A stretch of 64,000 nucleotides of DNA, taken from NCBI RefSeq assembly GCF_008728635.1, contig NZ_CP044285.1, forward strand, positions 3,348,001-3,412,000, written 5' to 3'. The notes beneath the pieces were generated by a model. It worked only from the letters and a program-made list of their open reading frames with translations, was not told where the DNA came from and searched no databases. Of the stretch, positions 53,155 through 61,824 are shown one piece after another; position 1 is the stretch's first letter; every line of letters begins with the position of its first letter. This stretch comes from Hymenobacter baengnokdamensis. Lineage in GTDB: Bacteria > Bacteroidota > Bacteroidia > Cytophagales > Hymenobacteraceae. Both the position numbers and the translations under genes were made by a program.

Positions 53155-53334
53155 ATGAATATTATGAATATTATGAATATTATGAATATTATGAATATTA
53201 TGAATATTATGAATATTATGAATATTATGAATATTATGAATATTATGAATATTATGAATATTATGAATATTATGAATATTATGAATATTATGAATATTAT
53301 GAATATTATGAATATTATGAATATTATGAATATT
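53155..53334. repeat. Twenty exact tandem copies of a 9-bp repeat
   Basis: The unit ATGAATATT recurs twenty times without interruption (53155-53334). It lies between the VWA gene stop (53103) and the yggS start (53378), in an otherwise GC-rich region. On the plus strand one frame reads (Met-Asn-Ile)x20 followed by KKNNNK and a stop at 53353-53355; that is a consequence of the 9-bp period. Exact repeats slip readily, so repeat number is likely to vary. Confidence 0.97.
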
Positions 53335-53377
53335 AAAAAAAATAACAACAAGTAGCGAAACACAATTAGGAACCCCC

Positions 53378-54046
53378 ATGTCAATCGCTGAAAATATTGC
53401 TGCCTTCGAGCAGAAGCTAACCGGCACCGCGGCGCGGCTGGTCGTGGTGACCAAAACCCACCCCATAGAGCGGCTGCGGGAGGCCTATGCAGCCGGGGCC
53501 CGCCGCTTCGGCGAAAACCGGGTGCAGGAAATGGCCGCCAAGCAGCCCGAGCTGCCGGCCGATGTGGAGTGGCACCAGATTGGTCAGCTTCAGACGAATA
53601 AGGTAAAATACCTGGCGCCTTTTGTGCACACCGTCGAAAGTATCGACAGCCTGCGCCTGCTGCGGGAGCTGGATAAGCAGGCGGCCCGGCACGGGCGGGT
53701 TATTCGCGGCCTGCTGCAGTTTCACATTGCCCGGGAAGAAACCAAAACCGGCCTCAGCCTGCCCGAGGCCGAAGAGCTATTGCAGTCGGCCGACTACCAG
53801 GCGCTGCGCCACGTGCGGCTCACCGGCGTAATGGGCATCGCTACCCACACGCCCGACGAGGCGCTGGTCCGGGCCGAATTCCGGCAGCTGCGTCAGTATT
53901 TCGAGCACCTGAAAGCCACCTATTTTGCCAATGCCGAAGATTTTTGCGAGCTTTCGATGGGTATGAGTGCCGACTACGAATGGGCGCTGGCCGAGGGCAG
54001 CACGCTTATCCGGGTGGGCAGCGCCATCTTTGGCAGCCGTAGCTAA
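53378..54046 (+). CDS. YggS-family PLP-binding protein
   Basis: The 222-residue protein has the PLP-binding K26 in LVVVTKTHP, the FGENRVQE motif, WHQIGQLQTNKVKYLAPF and the C-terminal LSMGMSADYEWALAEGSTLIRVGSAIFG. It is the PLP homeostasis protein family (PROSC/YggS), which buffers pyridoxal phosphate in the cytoplasm and affects amino acid metabolism. Length is normal. The start lies 22 bp after the end of the short frame carried by the upstream 9-bp repeat, so the repeat could affect its expression. It is followed by a hydrolase gene 39 bp later. Confidence 0.93.
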   Translation: MSIAENIAAFEQKLTGTAARLVVVTKTHPIERLREAYAAGARRFGENRVQEMAAKQPELPADVEWHQIGQLQTNKVKYLAPFVHTVESIDSLRLLRELDKQAARHGRVIRGLLQFHIAREETKTGLSLPEAEELLQSADYQALRHVRLTGVMGIATHTPDEALVRAEFRQLRQYFEHLKATYFANAEDFCELSMGMSADYEWALAEGSTLIRVGSAIFGSRS

Positions 54047-54085
54047 CGCTGGCCTGACAGCTCATTTTTTGGTCGATATAGTCCT

Positions 54086-54748
54086 TTGGAACACCATTTT
54101 CCCGTTGCCCGCACGGCGCGCTACCAGCAGCTGGGCAGCCTCTCGCCCGCTACCCGGCAGCTGTGGCTGGTGCTGCACGGCTACGGCCAGCTGGCCGAAT
54201 ACTTTATTCGCCACTTTGCCCCGCTGCACGCCGCCGACCCGGTGGGTACCGTTGTAGTAGCGCCCGAAGGCCTCTCCCGCTTTTACCTCACGGGCACGGC
54301 GGGCCGCGTGGGTGCATCCTGGATGACCCGCGCCGACCGGCTGGCTGAAATCGAGGACCAGGCCGCCTATCTCACGGCTCTACGCCACCACCTGCTGGCC
54401 GAGTGCCCGGCCGGGGTGCAGGTTACGGTGCTGGGTTTCTCGCAGGGCACCGCTACGGCCAGCCGCTGGCTAAGCCGTGAGGCCGCCAGCTGGCGTCCGC
54501 ATAGGCTGGTACTGTGGGCCGGCGATTTTCCGGCTGATATCGACCCTATAGCGGCCAGGCAGCTGCTACCTGCCTTGCCCGTAACACTGATTTGCGGCGA
54601 CCAGGATGAATATATTAAAAACAACATATTCAATCAACAGGCAGCCACCCTTCGCCAGCTGGGCGCCGACGTTACGACTTATCGCTTCGCGGGTGGGCAC
54701 ACCTTACACGGCCCACTGCTACAACAGCTGCACGCTACTATGCCCTAG
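54086..54748 (+). CDS. Carboxylesterase/phospholipase-like alpha/beta hydrolase
   Basis: The 220-residue protein shows the nucleophile elbow GFSQGT, an Asp in CGDQDEY and a His in GGHTLHG, with the oxyanion-hole region LVLHGYGQ. It matches small serine esterases (phospholipase/carboxylesterase family). No ATG or GTG occurs in frame between the yggS stop and this reading frame, so the start is most likely the TTG at 54086. It follows yggS by 39 bp and may share its transcript. Confidence 0.82.
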   Translation: MEHHFPVARTARYQQLGSLSPATRQLWLVLHGYGQLAEYFIRHFAPLHAADPVGTVVVAPEGLSRFYLTGTAGRVGASWMTRADRLAEIEDQAAYLTALRHHLLAECPAGVQVTVLGFSQGTATASRWLSREAASWRPHRLVLWAGDFPADIDPIAARQLLPALPVTLICGDQDEYIKNNIFNQQAATLRQLGADVTTYRFAGGHTLHGPLLQQLHATMP

Positions 54749-54815
54749 TAGCCCTGCCAGAGCGGTTACGAGCGCGCAGCCTGCCGCCCCAAGCTGTACA
54801 CACCTGGGGAATGCG

Positions 54816-55559
54816 CTAAGGCTGCCGTCGCACCGTAGCTGCCGCCGCCTGGGCCGCCGGAAAAATGACGGCCTCGGCAATCTGTACGTGCGGCGGGCGC
54901 GTTACGATAAATTGAATGAGCTCAGCGATATCCTGGGCTTGCAGCGGCTGCACGCCCTTGTACACGCTGGCGGCCCGCTCTTCATCACCTTTAAAGCGCA
55001 CCGCCGAAAACTCAGTTTCGACCATGCCGGGAGCTACTTCAGCCACCCGGATGCCGCGCGGCAGCAGATCGATGCGCATGGTGCGCGTGAGCATGGCTAC
55101 GGCCGCCTTGGAGGCACAATACACGTTGCCGTTGGCATACGCCTCGTAGCCAGCAATCGAGCCCAGGTTGACGATAAAGCCGCCCTCGCCCATGCGTGGC
55201 AGCACCGCCCGGCTCACGTAGAGCAGCCCCTTGACGTTGCCATCGAGCATCGCCTCCCAGTCGGCTACATCGCCCTCCTGAACAGGCGCCATGCCGTGCG
55301 CATTGCCGGCATTATTAATCAGCACATCAACGTGCTGAAAAGGCGCGGGCAGCCCGGCTACAGCCGCTTCCACGGCCGCGCGGTCGCGCACATCAAAGGT
55401 CAGGATATGCACCGGCGTGGGGGCCAGCTCCTGCACCAGGGTTTCCAGGCGCTCGCGCCGCCGCCCGGCTATTACCAGCTGAAAACCCGATTTTGCCAGC
55501 GCTATCGCCGTAGCCCGGCCAATGCCGGAGGAAGCTCCCGTAATAAAAGCAGTTTTCAT
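54816..55559 (-). CDS. Short-chain dehydrogenase (YdfG-like)
   Basis: A 247-residue classical SDR with the cofactor motif TGASSGIG, DVLINNAGNA, the catalytic Ser in VNLGSIAG, and YCASK with catalytic Tyr and Lys. R33-R35 after the second strand favours NADP. The closest named family by appearance is YdfG (3-hydroxy acid dehydrogenase); the substrate is not certain. It converges on the hydrolase gene and stands alone. Confidence 0.9.
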   Translation of the reverse strand: MKTAFITGASSGIGRATAIALAKSGFQLVIAGRRRERLETLVQELAPTPVHILTFDVRDRAAVEAAVAGLPAPFQHVDVLINNAGNAHGMAPVQEGDVADWEAMLDGNVKGLLYVSRAVLPRMGEGGFIVNLGSIAGYEAYANGNVYCASKAAVAMLTRTMRIDLLPRGIRVAEVAPGMVETEFSAVRFKGDEERAASVYKGVQPLQAQDIAELIQFIVTRPPHVQIAEAVIFPAAQAAAATVRRQP

Positions 55560-55608
55560 AAAAATTGTGGCAAACTGTTGGCTTAGCAGGGCAGCCGCCT
55601 GTTAAAAA

Positions 55609-56436
55609 TTATTCAATATTTAAGTAAAGGGTCACCGTATTCGTGCGCAGGCTTTGCAAGCTGTTGCTGTACGCGTTGTCGCGCGGGGTCAGCACATTGC
55701 GCAGGCCGTGCGAAAAGCGCAGCTCGGGCCCAAACTTGAAGTAAGGGTAAAATAAATCCAGCCCAACGCCATACTCCAGCATCAGGTCGTCGCGGGCCAC
55801 GGTAATCTGGTTAATGGCCGGCGTATTCTGGCGCTGCGTTACGGCAAAGCTGGGCTTGAGGCCGCCAATCATGTAAAAGCGCGTGTTGCGGCGGCGGTTC
55901 GACTGGTATTTGAGTAGTATCGGCAGCTCCAGCTGGGTAGTGCTGACTTCCTGGGTGCGAATGGTATCGGGCTGCCCAGCCCCGGCGCTCAGGAACTCGA
56001 CCCGGCGCGTCAGGAAATTAAGGCCCGGCGTAAAGCGCAGGTGAAACGGAGTGCCCGGATTGCCTAACCGAATATCCCCAATAAAGCCTACTGCAAACCC
56101 CGGACTGATAATAGAATTGGCCGAGATGCCCCGCCCCTGCTGGGCCGCCTGGAAATAGGCGGCCGACTGCTCCAGAAAAAACCGCGAGAAATTAGGCGCG
56201 ATGTAAATACCGGGCCGAAAAAACCGGTCGTTATAGTTTGACAGGTTCTCGACAGTAATCCCCTTGATGTGCCCTTTACGGCTGCGGTCGATGGCATCGC
56301 TGCGCTTGCGCTGGGCCAGCGCCGGGCCAGCCAGCAGCAGCAGGCCCAACAGCGGCAGCAGGCCACGCCAGGGGCTTATTCGCGCTATTTGCGAGCCGTA
56401 TAAATGGAGCTTATGCCAAACGTAAGTGGTTGCCAT
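55609..56436 (-). CDS. porT: T9SS outer-membrane protein PorT
   Basis: The 275-residue protein has a long signal region (hydrophobic about 24-40, ending PALAQ) and then beta-barrel strands typical of the PorT/outer-membrane beta-barrel family (RPGIYIAPNFSRFF, FGPELRFSHGLRNVL), ending in an aromatic-rich strand (TLYLNIE). PorT is needed for type IX secretion in Porphyromonas gingivalis and for gliding in Flavobacterium. It follows ubiE on the same strand and overlaps its 3' end by 52 bp in another frame, a ubiE-porT linkage familiar in Cytophagales. The start is the only ATG upstream. Confidence 0.82.
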   Translation of the reverse strand: MATTYVWHKLHLYGSQIARISPWRGLLPLLGLLLLAGPALAQRKRSDAIDRSRKGHIKGITVENLSNYNDRFFRPGIYIAPNFSRFFLEQSAAYFQAAQQGRGISANSIISPGFAVGFIGDIRLGNPGTPFHLRFTPGLNFLTRRVEFLSAGAGQPDTIRTQEVSTTQLELPILLKYQSNRRRNTRFYMIGGLKPSFAVTQRQNTPAINQITVARDDLMLEYGVGLDLFYPYFKFGPELRFSHGLRNVLTPRDNAYSNSLQSLRTNTVTLYLNIE

Positions 56437-57113
56437 GCAGGAGTAGTAAAGCCGACGCGACCCAGAATAGCCACGAACTCGGCGCCGTCGGGAAATGCCT
56501 GCACCGACTCGGGCAGGTAGGTGTAGGCGCTCTGGTCTTTGGAAATTACTTTGCCAAAAACCGGCAGTACCCGACTGAAATAAAAATTATACGCTTGCTT
56601 GAGCGGAAAAGCCGTCGGCTTGCTGAACTCCAGGATAACAAGCTGCCCGCCGGGGCGCAGTACCCGGTACATCTCAGCCAGACCGCGCTCGAGGTGGGCA
56701 AAGTTGCGCACGCCGAAGGAGGCCGTTACAGCGTCAAACTGGTTGTCTTCAAACGGCAGGTTTTCCGAATCGGCCAGCTCCAGCTTAATGCGGTGACTGA
56801 GCTTCTTCTCCACCAGCTTCTGGCGGCCCACTTCCAGCATACCGGCCGATATGTCAACGCCCGTTACCTGGGCGTTGGGTGCGGCAGCACGGAGCGTTTC
56901 AATGGCAAAGTCGGCCGTACCGGTCGCAATGTCCAGAATGCGGGCCGGACGTAGCGCTTTAAGCTCATTTACGGCTTTCCGACGCCAGTAAATATCGGTG
57001 CCCGCACTCAGAAAGTGGTTTAGGAAATCATACTTGCCGGCAATGTTGTCAAACATGCGGGCCACCTGCGATTTCTTATCGGCGGCGTCTTCTTTATAGG
57101 GTACTACGGCCAT
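56385..57113 (-). CDS. ubiE: Menaquinone methyltransferase UbiE/MenG
   Basis: The 242-residue class I SAM-dependent methyltransferase has the SAM motif ILDIATGTADFAIE, VTGVDISAGML and the family signatures FDNIAGKYDFLNHFLS and FGVRNF. It methylates demethylmenaquinone to menaquinone, the respiratory quinone of Bacteroidota, in the cytoplasm near the membrane. The ATG at 57113 fits the family; an upstream Met would add 47 non-conserved residues. Its 3' end overlaps porT. Confidence 0.93.
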   Translation of the reverse strand: MAVVPYKEDAADKKSQVARMFDNIAGKYDFLNHFLSAGTDIYWRRKAVNELKALRPARILDIATGTADFAIETLRAAAPNAQVTGVDISAGMLEVGRQKLVEKKLSHRIKLELADSENLPFEDNQFDAVTASFGVRNFAHLERGLAEMYRVLRPGGQLVILEFSKPTAFPLKQAYNFYFSRVLPVFGKVISKDQSAYTYLPESVQAFPDGAEFVAILGRVGFTTPAWQPLTFGISSIYTARK

Positions 57114-57213
57114 AGGGAGGAGTGCAAATAACGGCAACGCTCCGCAAAAATTGTGCGGCGGCAAGGCCGTTGTCGCGTAGCGGATGATAGTCGCTTTGCA
57201 GTCAGGACAAAAA

Positions 57214-57240
57214 AACGGCCGGACTGTTTGTCCGGCCGTT
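57214..57240 (-). terminator. Terminator of the PorE-like gene
   Basis: AACGGCCGGA and TCCGGCCGTT (57214-57223 and 57231-57240) form a 10-bp stem with a 7-base loop. Read on the minus strand it is followed by a U-run. It lies 32 bp after the stop of the PorE-like gene, separating it from ubiE-porT. Confidence 0.88.
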
Positions 57241-57271
57241 TTATTTTCTGGCAAAGAGTAAGAAAAAACGA

Positions 57272-59518
57272 CTAGTTAGAGGTTTTTACTTTGGCTTTCT
57301 CGCCCGAAGCGTCTTTTGCCTTCGACTCCAGCTCGCCGTCTTTCGAAATCGTCTTCGACTTCTCGCCGGCGGCGCCTTTGGTTTTCACTTTTACCTTGTC
57401 GCTTGACTCATCCACCTTGGTTTTCACCTTGGTACCGTCGGCCAGGCGCACTTTGCTCTTGCCGGGCAGCGGGGCTCCGGGAGCCGCCATAGTCGACGAG
57501 CTGGAGGTGGAAGAAGTAGTAGTGGTAGTTGAAGTTGCGGGCTGAATCATGGGCATTTTCTCACCCTCTTTCAGCACCACCTTAAACTCGTCGCGGCGGT
57601 TAAGCTGCATGTTCTCGGGCGAATCGTTCGGGGCAGCGGGCTTGCGCTCGCCGTAGCTTACCGTAGTGAGGCGGGCCGAGGCCACACCTTGCTTCACGAG
57701 GTAGTTCTTGGCAGCATCGGCGCGGTTCTGGCCGAGTACCATGTTGTACTCATCCGTATTGCGCGAGTCGCAGTTACCCTCAATCGAGATGTTGAGGCCC
57801 GTGTTTGCTTTCAGAACAGTGCTGATACTGTTCAAAACCTTAATCGATTCCGGACGCAGTTTGTATTTGTCAGTATCGAAATAGATTTTGTATTTGGCAA
57901 TAGGGTTGATTTGCGTCGTGTCAATATAATCGACGTAGAAATTCTTAGTGATGCTCGTCGAGTCATTGGTCGAAATTGGCACCGCAAATTCCTGCGTCTC
58001 AATGTTCTTACCGTCCTTGTTCACCGCTACCTGGTAGGTACGGGCCGAAAGAACTTTCACCTGATACGTACCATCGGGCTTGGTTACATCACGGAAGCTG
58101 ATGGCCGTTTTGTCGGCCTGCGTCCCGTTGAACACCAGCTCCACGCCGGGGATGGCCTGGGTGCTGTCGCGTTTCGAGAACACCGAGCCCTTGATGTTGA
58201 TGTTCTTGATGTAGCTGATGGTGTAGATGTCCTTCTCACCGTAGCCGCCGATGCGGTACGAGCTGAGGTAGGCGTACGTGCCATCGGGAGCCAGGCGGTA
58301 GTACGAGTCAGCGTCCGGCGTGTTGATGGGATAGCCCATGTTCTCGGGCCGGCCCCACTTGTGGCCGATGCTGTCGTACTGCGACTTGAAGATGTCGTAG
58401 TCGCCCATCGTGTTGTGACCACGCGAGCTGAAATACAGCGTCTTGCCATCGCGGCTCATGTACGGGCTGTCCTCGTCGTACTTGGTGTTGATGGTGCTGC
58501 CCAGCGACTTAGCCGGCCCCCAGTCGCCGCCGGCGGTGCGGGTGCTGTAGTACAGGTCCAGGTTGCCGTCTTCCGAGTACCGCGAGGTAGAGAAGTATAG
58601 CGTCAAGCCATCGGGCGTGATGTAAGCGTCACCCTCGTACTGCTTCGAGTTGATGTTGCTGTTCAGCTTTACCGGGTTGCCCCAGTCGCCACCGGCCTGC
58701 TTTGAAGCTACGAAGACGTCGCCATCCTCATCGCTGCGATACATGAGCAGCTTGGTATCGTTGTCGAACAGCTGGTCCGACGCATCGTGGCCTTTGCTGT
58801 TAAGCGCCGCCGACAGCGAGCGGGGCTTCTCCCAGTTGTCGGCATCGATGCGGTGAGTTTCCACGATACCCTCGTAGTACTCGCCATCGGCCGCCGTTTT
58901 ATTGCGGGCTTTGCTATCGAGGCCGGGGATATCGGTCGGGTTGGCACGCGTCGTGAAAATCAGCGTCTTATCATCCGACGAGATAACCGGGCTGTGCTCC
59001 GAGTACTGGGTGTTCACGGTCGGACCCAGGTTCTTCACGAAGATGTCCTTGGGCGCGTTGAACAGAATTTTAGCGTTTTTGCTGTGCTGAATCAGCTGCG
59101 CCACTTCCTCACGGCGCGTGTCGTTTTTCTTTTTCAGCGTAGCGTTGTAGGCCTGGTAGTGCGTGATAGCCTCATCGAAGTTGTAGTTGAGGTGGTCGAC
59201 GCGACCCAGCCAGTACTCTACGTCTTTCGATACTTTCGGCTTCAGCTTCTGCGCTTTATAGATGTAGTCGCTGGCTTTCTCTTTGTCAAAGGACAAATAC
59301 GCTACCCCCGCCCGAAACAGCGCCTGCGCGTTGTTAGGGTCTTTGGCAATTACCCGCTCGTAGTAAGGGATGGAAGCGCGGTAGTTCTCCTGGTTGAACA
59401 GCTTGTTGCCGGTTTGCAGGTCCTTGCGGGTGCTCTGTGCCTGGGCCGAAGTAGCCACGGCCGCAGTCAGGGCTAGCGCGTAGGAAGCTTGCAGCAGCCT
59501 TTTGGATACGTTGTCCAT
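57272..59518 (-). CDS. OmpA-family protein with TPR, PD40 propeller and CRD (PorE-like)
   Basis: The 748-residue protein has a signal peptide (1-28) and then TPR repeats (30-150), a PD40-type six-bladed propeller (about 160-430), a carboxypeptidase-regulatory-like domain (450-520) and an OmpA C-terminal domain (545-660) with YFDTDKYKLRPES and the peptidoglycan-contacting Asp/Arg of TDEYNMVLGQNRADA. This matches the T9SS component PorE of Porphyromonas, which anchors the trans-envelope complex to peptidoglycan. A 90-residue Lys/Ser/Thr-rich tail follows. It sits one gene away from porT, which supports the T9SS role. Confidence 0.9.
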   Translation of the reverse strand: MDNVSKRLLQASYALALTAAVATSAQAQSTRKDLQTGNKLFNQENYRASIPYYERVIAKDPNNAQALFRAGVAYLSFDKEKASDYIYKAQKLKPKVSKDVEYWLGRVDHLNYNFDEAITHYQAYNATLKKKNDTRREEVAQLIQHSKNAKILFNAPKDIFVKNLGPTVNTQYSEHSPVISSDDKTLIFTTRANPTDIPGLDSKARNKTAADGEYYEGIVETHRIDADNWEKPRSLSAALNSKGHDASDQLFDNDTKLLMYRSDEDGDVFVASKQAGGDWGNPVKLNSNINSKQYEGDAYITPDGLTLYFSTSRYSEDGNLDLYYSTRTAGGDWGPAKSLGSTINTKYDEDSPYMSRDGKTLYFSSRGHNTMGDYDIFKSQYDSIGHKWGRPENMGYPINTPDADSYYRLAPDGTYAYLSSYRIGGYGEKDIYTISYIKNINIKGSVFSKRDSTQAIPGVELVFNGTQADKTAISFRDVTKPDGTYQVKVLSARTYQVAVNKDGKNIETQEFAVPISTNDSTSITKNFYVDYIDTTQINPIAKYKIYFDTDKYKLRPESIKVLNSISTVLKANTGLNISIEGNCDSRNTDEYNMVLGQNRADAAKNYLVKQGVASARLTTVSYGERKPAAPNDSPENMQLNRRDEFKVVLKEGEKMPMIQPATSTTTTTSSTSSSSTMAAPGAPLPGKSKVRLADGTKVKTKVDESSDKVKVKTKGAAGEKSKTISKDGELESKAKDASGEKAKVKTSN

Positions 59519-59943
59519 TGAAAAAAGGGTGTTTGGAAAATTTAAAAGGAAGAGCGAAGAAGTGGCTTTAGTATAATGTCGGCGTAAGCAGGCCACTAGC
59601 ACACTCGTTTTGGCGACTTATACTAAAATTAGGCGACAGGGTTGGCCCGATTAGCCAGCTGCTGTCTAAAAATAACGAGGCCATTGGCCCTTGGAAGCAA
59701 CAAATATACCGGCAAAGCGCGGGTACGCGGGCTGGCCAGGGGCACTAAAATAGGCCAGCGGCGGTAATCAGGCGTTTGCGAAGCGGCAAAAGAGCGGAAT
59801 GGGAGCGGCGCAAATATAGTGGCAGGTTTTGAAAGACAACTATTTACCGAATGCTGTACTATAGCTGCCGGAGCTGGTAACTCGGCCGGCACCCGTAGTC
59901 CAACGCATCTTTGTACCTGCATCGTCCGATAGGTAACCCGCAA
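59519..59943. other. Divergent gene-free region between the PorE-like gene and engB
   Basis: No gene is visible in these 425 bp. The stretch contains two similar AT-rich blocks (TTAGTATAA at 59569-59577 and TTATACTAAAA at 59618-59628), which probably include the PorE-like gene's promoter, and the engB -7-like box at 59906. Confidence 0.5.
59906..59913 (+). promoter_or_regulatory. -7-like box of engB
   Basis: CATCTTTG matches TAnnTTTG except for the first base and lies 30 bp before the engB ATG. The same CATCTTTG variant precedes topA. Confidence 0.4.
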
Positions 59944-60561
59944 ATGGTAATTCGTGAAGCAACTTTTTTAGTTAGTAATACGCAGGTGGCCGCCTGCCCG
60001 GCCCCCGACCGCCCCGAATACGCCTTTATCGGGCGCTCCAACGTGGGCAAGTCGTCGCTGATAAACATGCTGACGGGCCGCCAGGCACTGGCCAAAACCT
60101 CGAGCACGCCGGGCAAAACGCAGGTCATTAATCACTTCAATATTAATGATGAGTGGTACCTGGTCGACCTGCCGGGCTACGGCTATGCGCGCGTGAGCAA
60201 GAGTTCGCGCTCCGACTGGGGCAAGATGATAAATGCCTACCTCACCAAGCGCGAAAATCTCACCTGCGTATGCGTGCTCCTCGATTCGCGCCACGCGCCG
60301 CAGGCCGTCGACCTGGACTTTATGGAAAAGCTGGGGGAGGCGGGCGTACCCTTCGTAATGATTTTTACGAAAACCGACAAGCAGTCCACCAGCCAGACGA
60401 AAGCTTTGATCAGCAATTATCTGGCGAAGATGGGCGAAACCTGGGATGAGCTGCCGCGCTACTTTGTGACGTCGGCCGAAACCGGGCTGGGCCGCGAGGA
60501 AGTACTAAACTTTATCACGGAAATAAACCGGCAGGTAGCAGCCGATGCGGCGGACGCTTAA
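59944..60561 (+). CDS. engB: Ribosome biogenesis GTPase EngB/YihA
   Basis: The 205-residue GTPase has G1 (GRSNVGKSS), the G2 Thr (SSTPGKTQ), G3 (DLPGYG), G4 (TKTD) and G5 (TSAETG). It helps late assembly of the 50S ribosomal subunit. The ATG at 59944 gives a normal N-terminus (VIREATFLVSNTQ); an in-frame upstream Met adds 11 residues. It is followed by the TonB-domain gene 62 bp later. Confidence 0.95.
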   Translation: MVIREATFLVSNTQVAACPAPDRPEYAFIGRSNVGKSSLINMLTGRQALAKTSSTPGKTQVINHFNINDEWYLVDLPGYGYARVSKSSRSDWGKMINAYLTKRENLTCVCVLLDSRHAPQAVDLDFMEKLGEAGVPFVMIFTKTDKQSTSQTKALISNYLAKMGETWDELPRYFVTSAETGLGREEVLNFITEINRQVAADAADA

Positions 60562-60623
60562 GTACTTTTGGCCCACCAATTGCCTTAGCCGCCCGTTTCA
60601 TCCTGACCTGTTTTACTATCCCC

Positions 60624-61079
60624 ATGAAAAAACTACTGCTGACGCCGCTGGCTTTGTGCGCCCTGCTGGCCCCGGCCCACGCGCAGACGACCAAGCCCAA
60701 CACGGTGCCGCCCTCCCAAACCGTGCCGCAGACCGAGCAGGGCACCGGGCTCAACCACGTAGGCACCGAAATTCCGGTAGCCAAGTATTACGAAGGTGGC
60801 CAGGATGCCATGTATGCCTTCATTGCCAAGGAGCTGAAATACCCGCTGCTGGCCAAGCGCAACCGTATGCAGGGCCGCTGCATCATCAGCTTTACGCTCA
60901 ACCCCGATGGTAATATTCAGGGCCTGCGCATTGTGAAGCAGGTGGGCGGTGGCACCGGCGAGGAGGCCGCCCGCGTGGTGCGCCTGCTCAAATTCAAGAA
61001 ACCCGAATACCCCATCCTGACCAGCCTGCCCATCGATTTCAAGCTCGGAGTTACTGGCTCAAACGCGCTGGAAAACTAG
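60624..61079 (+). CDS. Periplasmic TonB C-terminal-domain protein
   Basis: The 151-residue protein has a signal peptide (1-21, ending AHAQ), a Thr/Pro/Gln linker and a TonB C-terminal domain (about 55-150) with LKYPLLAKRNRMQGRCIISFTLNPDGNIQGLRIV. It has no N-terminal membrane anchor, so it is not a canonical ExbBD-driven TonB. Similar stand-alone domains in Bacteroidota may act as structural adaptors. Function is inferred from the domain. Confidence 0.83.
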   Translation: MKKLLLTPLALCALLAPAHAQTTKPNTVPPSQTVPQTEQGTGLNHVGTEIPVAKYYEGGQDAMYAFIAKELKYPLLAKRNRMQGRCIISFTLNPDGNIQGLRIVKQVGGGTGEEAARVVRLLKFKKPEYPILTSLPIDFKLGVTGSNALEN

Positions 61080-61181
61080 TTTTAATGGTTAATTATTTAA
61101 TGGTCAATGGTTAATTTTTGTTTTCCAGGCCCAGCTTAATAATTAACCGTTAATCATTAAAAAATTAATCATTAAAAACGA

Positions 61182-61730
61182 ATGCCCTACGATTTGAAAG
61201 AGTTGGCCGCCATCAGCGGCCAGAGTGGCTTGTACCGCCTGGTGCGCCCGGCGCGCCACGGTGTGTTGGTCGAAACCCTCGATGCCAAGGCAACGCGCTC
61301 GCTGGCCCCAGCCAGCAACAAAGTGTCGCTGCTGAGCGAAATAGGTATTTATGCCCAGGATTCGGACGACACGCTGCCGCTGACCGATGTATTTGAGCGC
61401 ATCTATCAGAAGTACGGGGCCAGCCTGCCGGTTTCGGGCAAGTCGAGCGAGGCAGAGCTAACCGGCTTCCTGGCCGAAGTAATGCCCGAGTATGACCGCC
61501 AGCGCGTGTACCTGTCCGATATTAAGAAGCTGACAAACTGGTACACTATCGTGAGCCAGCACCTGCCCTACCAGCCCACTCAGGCCGAGGCTGCCCCGGC
61601 TACGGATGAGCCCCTGAGCACCGGCGGCGTAATTGGCGAGGCCGACCCCGCGGCAACCCCGACCGGCAACCCCGAAGTGACGCAGGAAAAGGCCCCGGCC
61701 GCTAAGAAGAGCGCCAAAAAGCCTGACTAA
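61182..61730 (+). CDS. DUF5606 protein
   Basis: The 182-residue protein has an N-terminal domain (1-130) with LKELAAISGQSGLYRLVRPARHGVLVETLD and VSLLSEIGIYAQD, matching DUF5606 of Bacteroidota, a small protein of unknown function. The C-terminal 55 residues form an Ala/Pro/Lys-rich disordered tail. Its AT-rich leader (61080-61181) contains AATTAACCGTTAATCATTAA-type near-repeats and an imperfect hairpin, which could be its promoter. A strong bidirectional terminator follows. Confidence 0.8.
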   Translation: MPYDLKELAAISGQSGLYRLVRPARHGVLVETLDAKATRSLAPASNKVSLLSEIGIYAQDSDDTLPLTDVFERIYQKYGASLPVSGKSSEAELTGFLAEVMPEYDRQRVYLSDIKKLTNWYTIVSQHLPYQPTQAEAAPATDEPLSTGGVIGEADPAATPTGNPEVTQEKAPAAKKSAKKPD

Positions 61731-61775
61731 TTGCCTGACTGCCTCACCGGCTACTCTTAACTTGACTTAAAAAGC

Positions 61776-61809
61776 AAAAAGCCGTTCCTGCAAGCAGGAA
61801 CGGCTTTTT
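61776..61809. terminator. Bidirectional terminator between DUF5606 and fbp
   Basis: AAAAAGCCGTTCCTG (61776-61790) and CAGGAACGGCTTTTT (61795-61809) form a 15-bp stem with a 4-base loop, flanked by an A-run and a T-run. It suits both convergent genes. Confidence 0.92.
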
Positions 61810-61824
61810 TATATATGAAAAACA

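Noticed and set aside
53155..53355. (Met-Asn-Ile)x20 reading frame as a real protein gene
   Set aside because: It follows from a 9-bp period; the antisense strand is equally open in other frames. No independent evidence of translation. Kept only as a possible leader effect.
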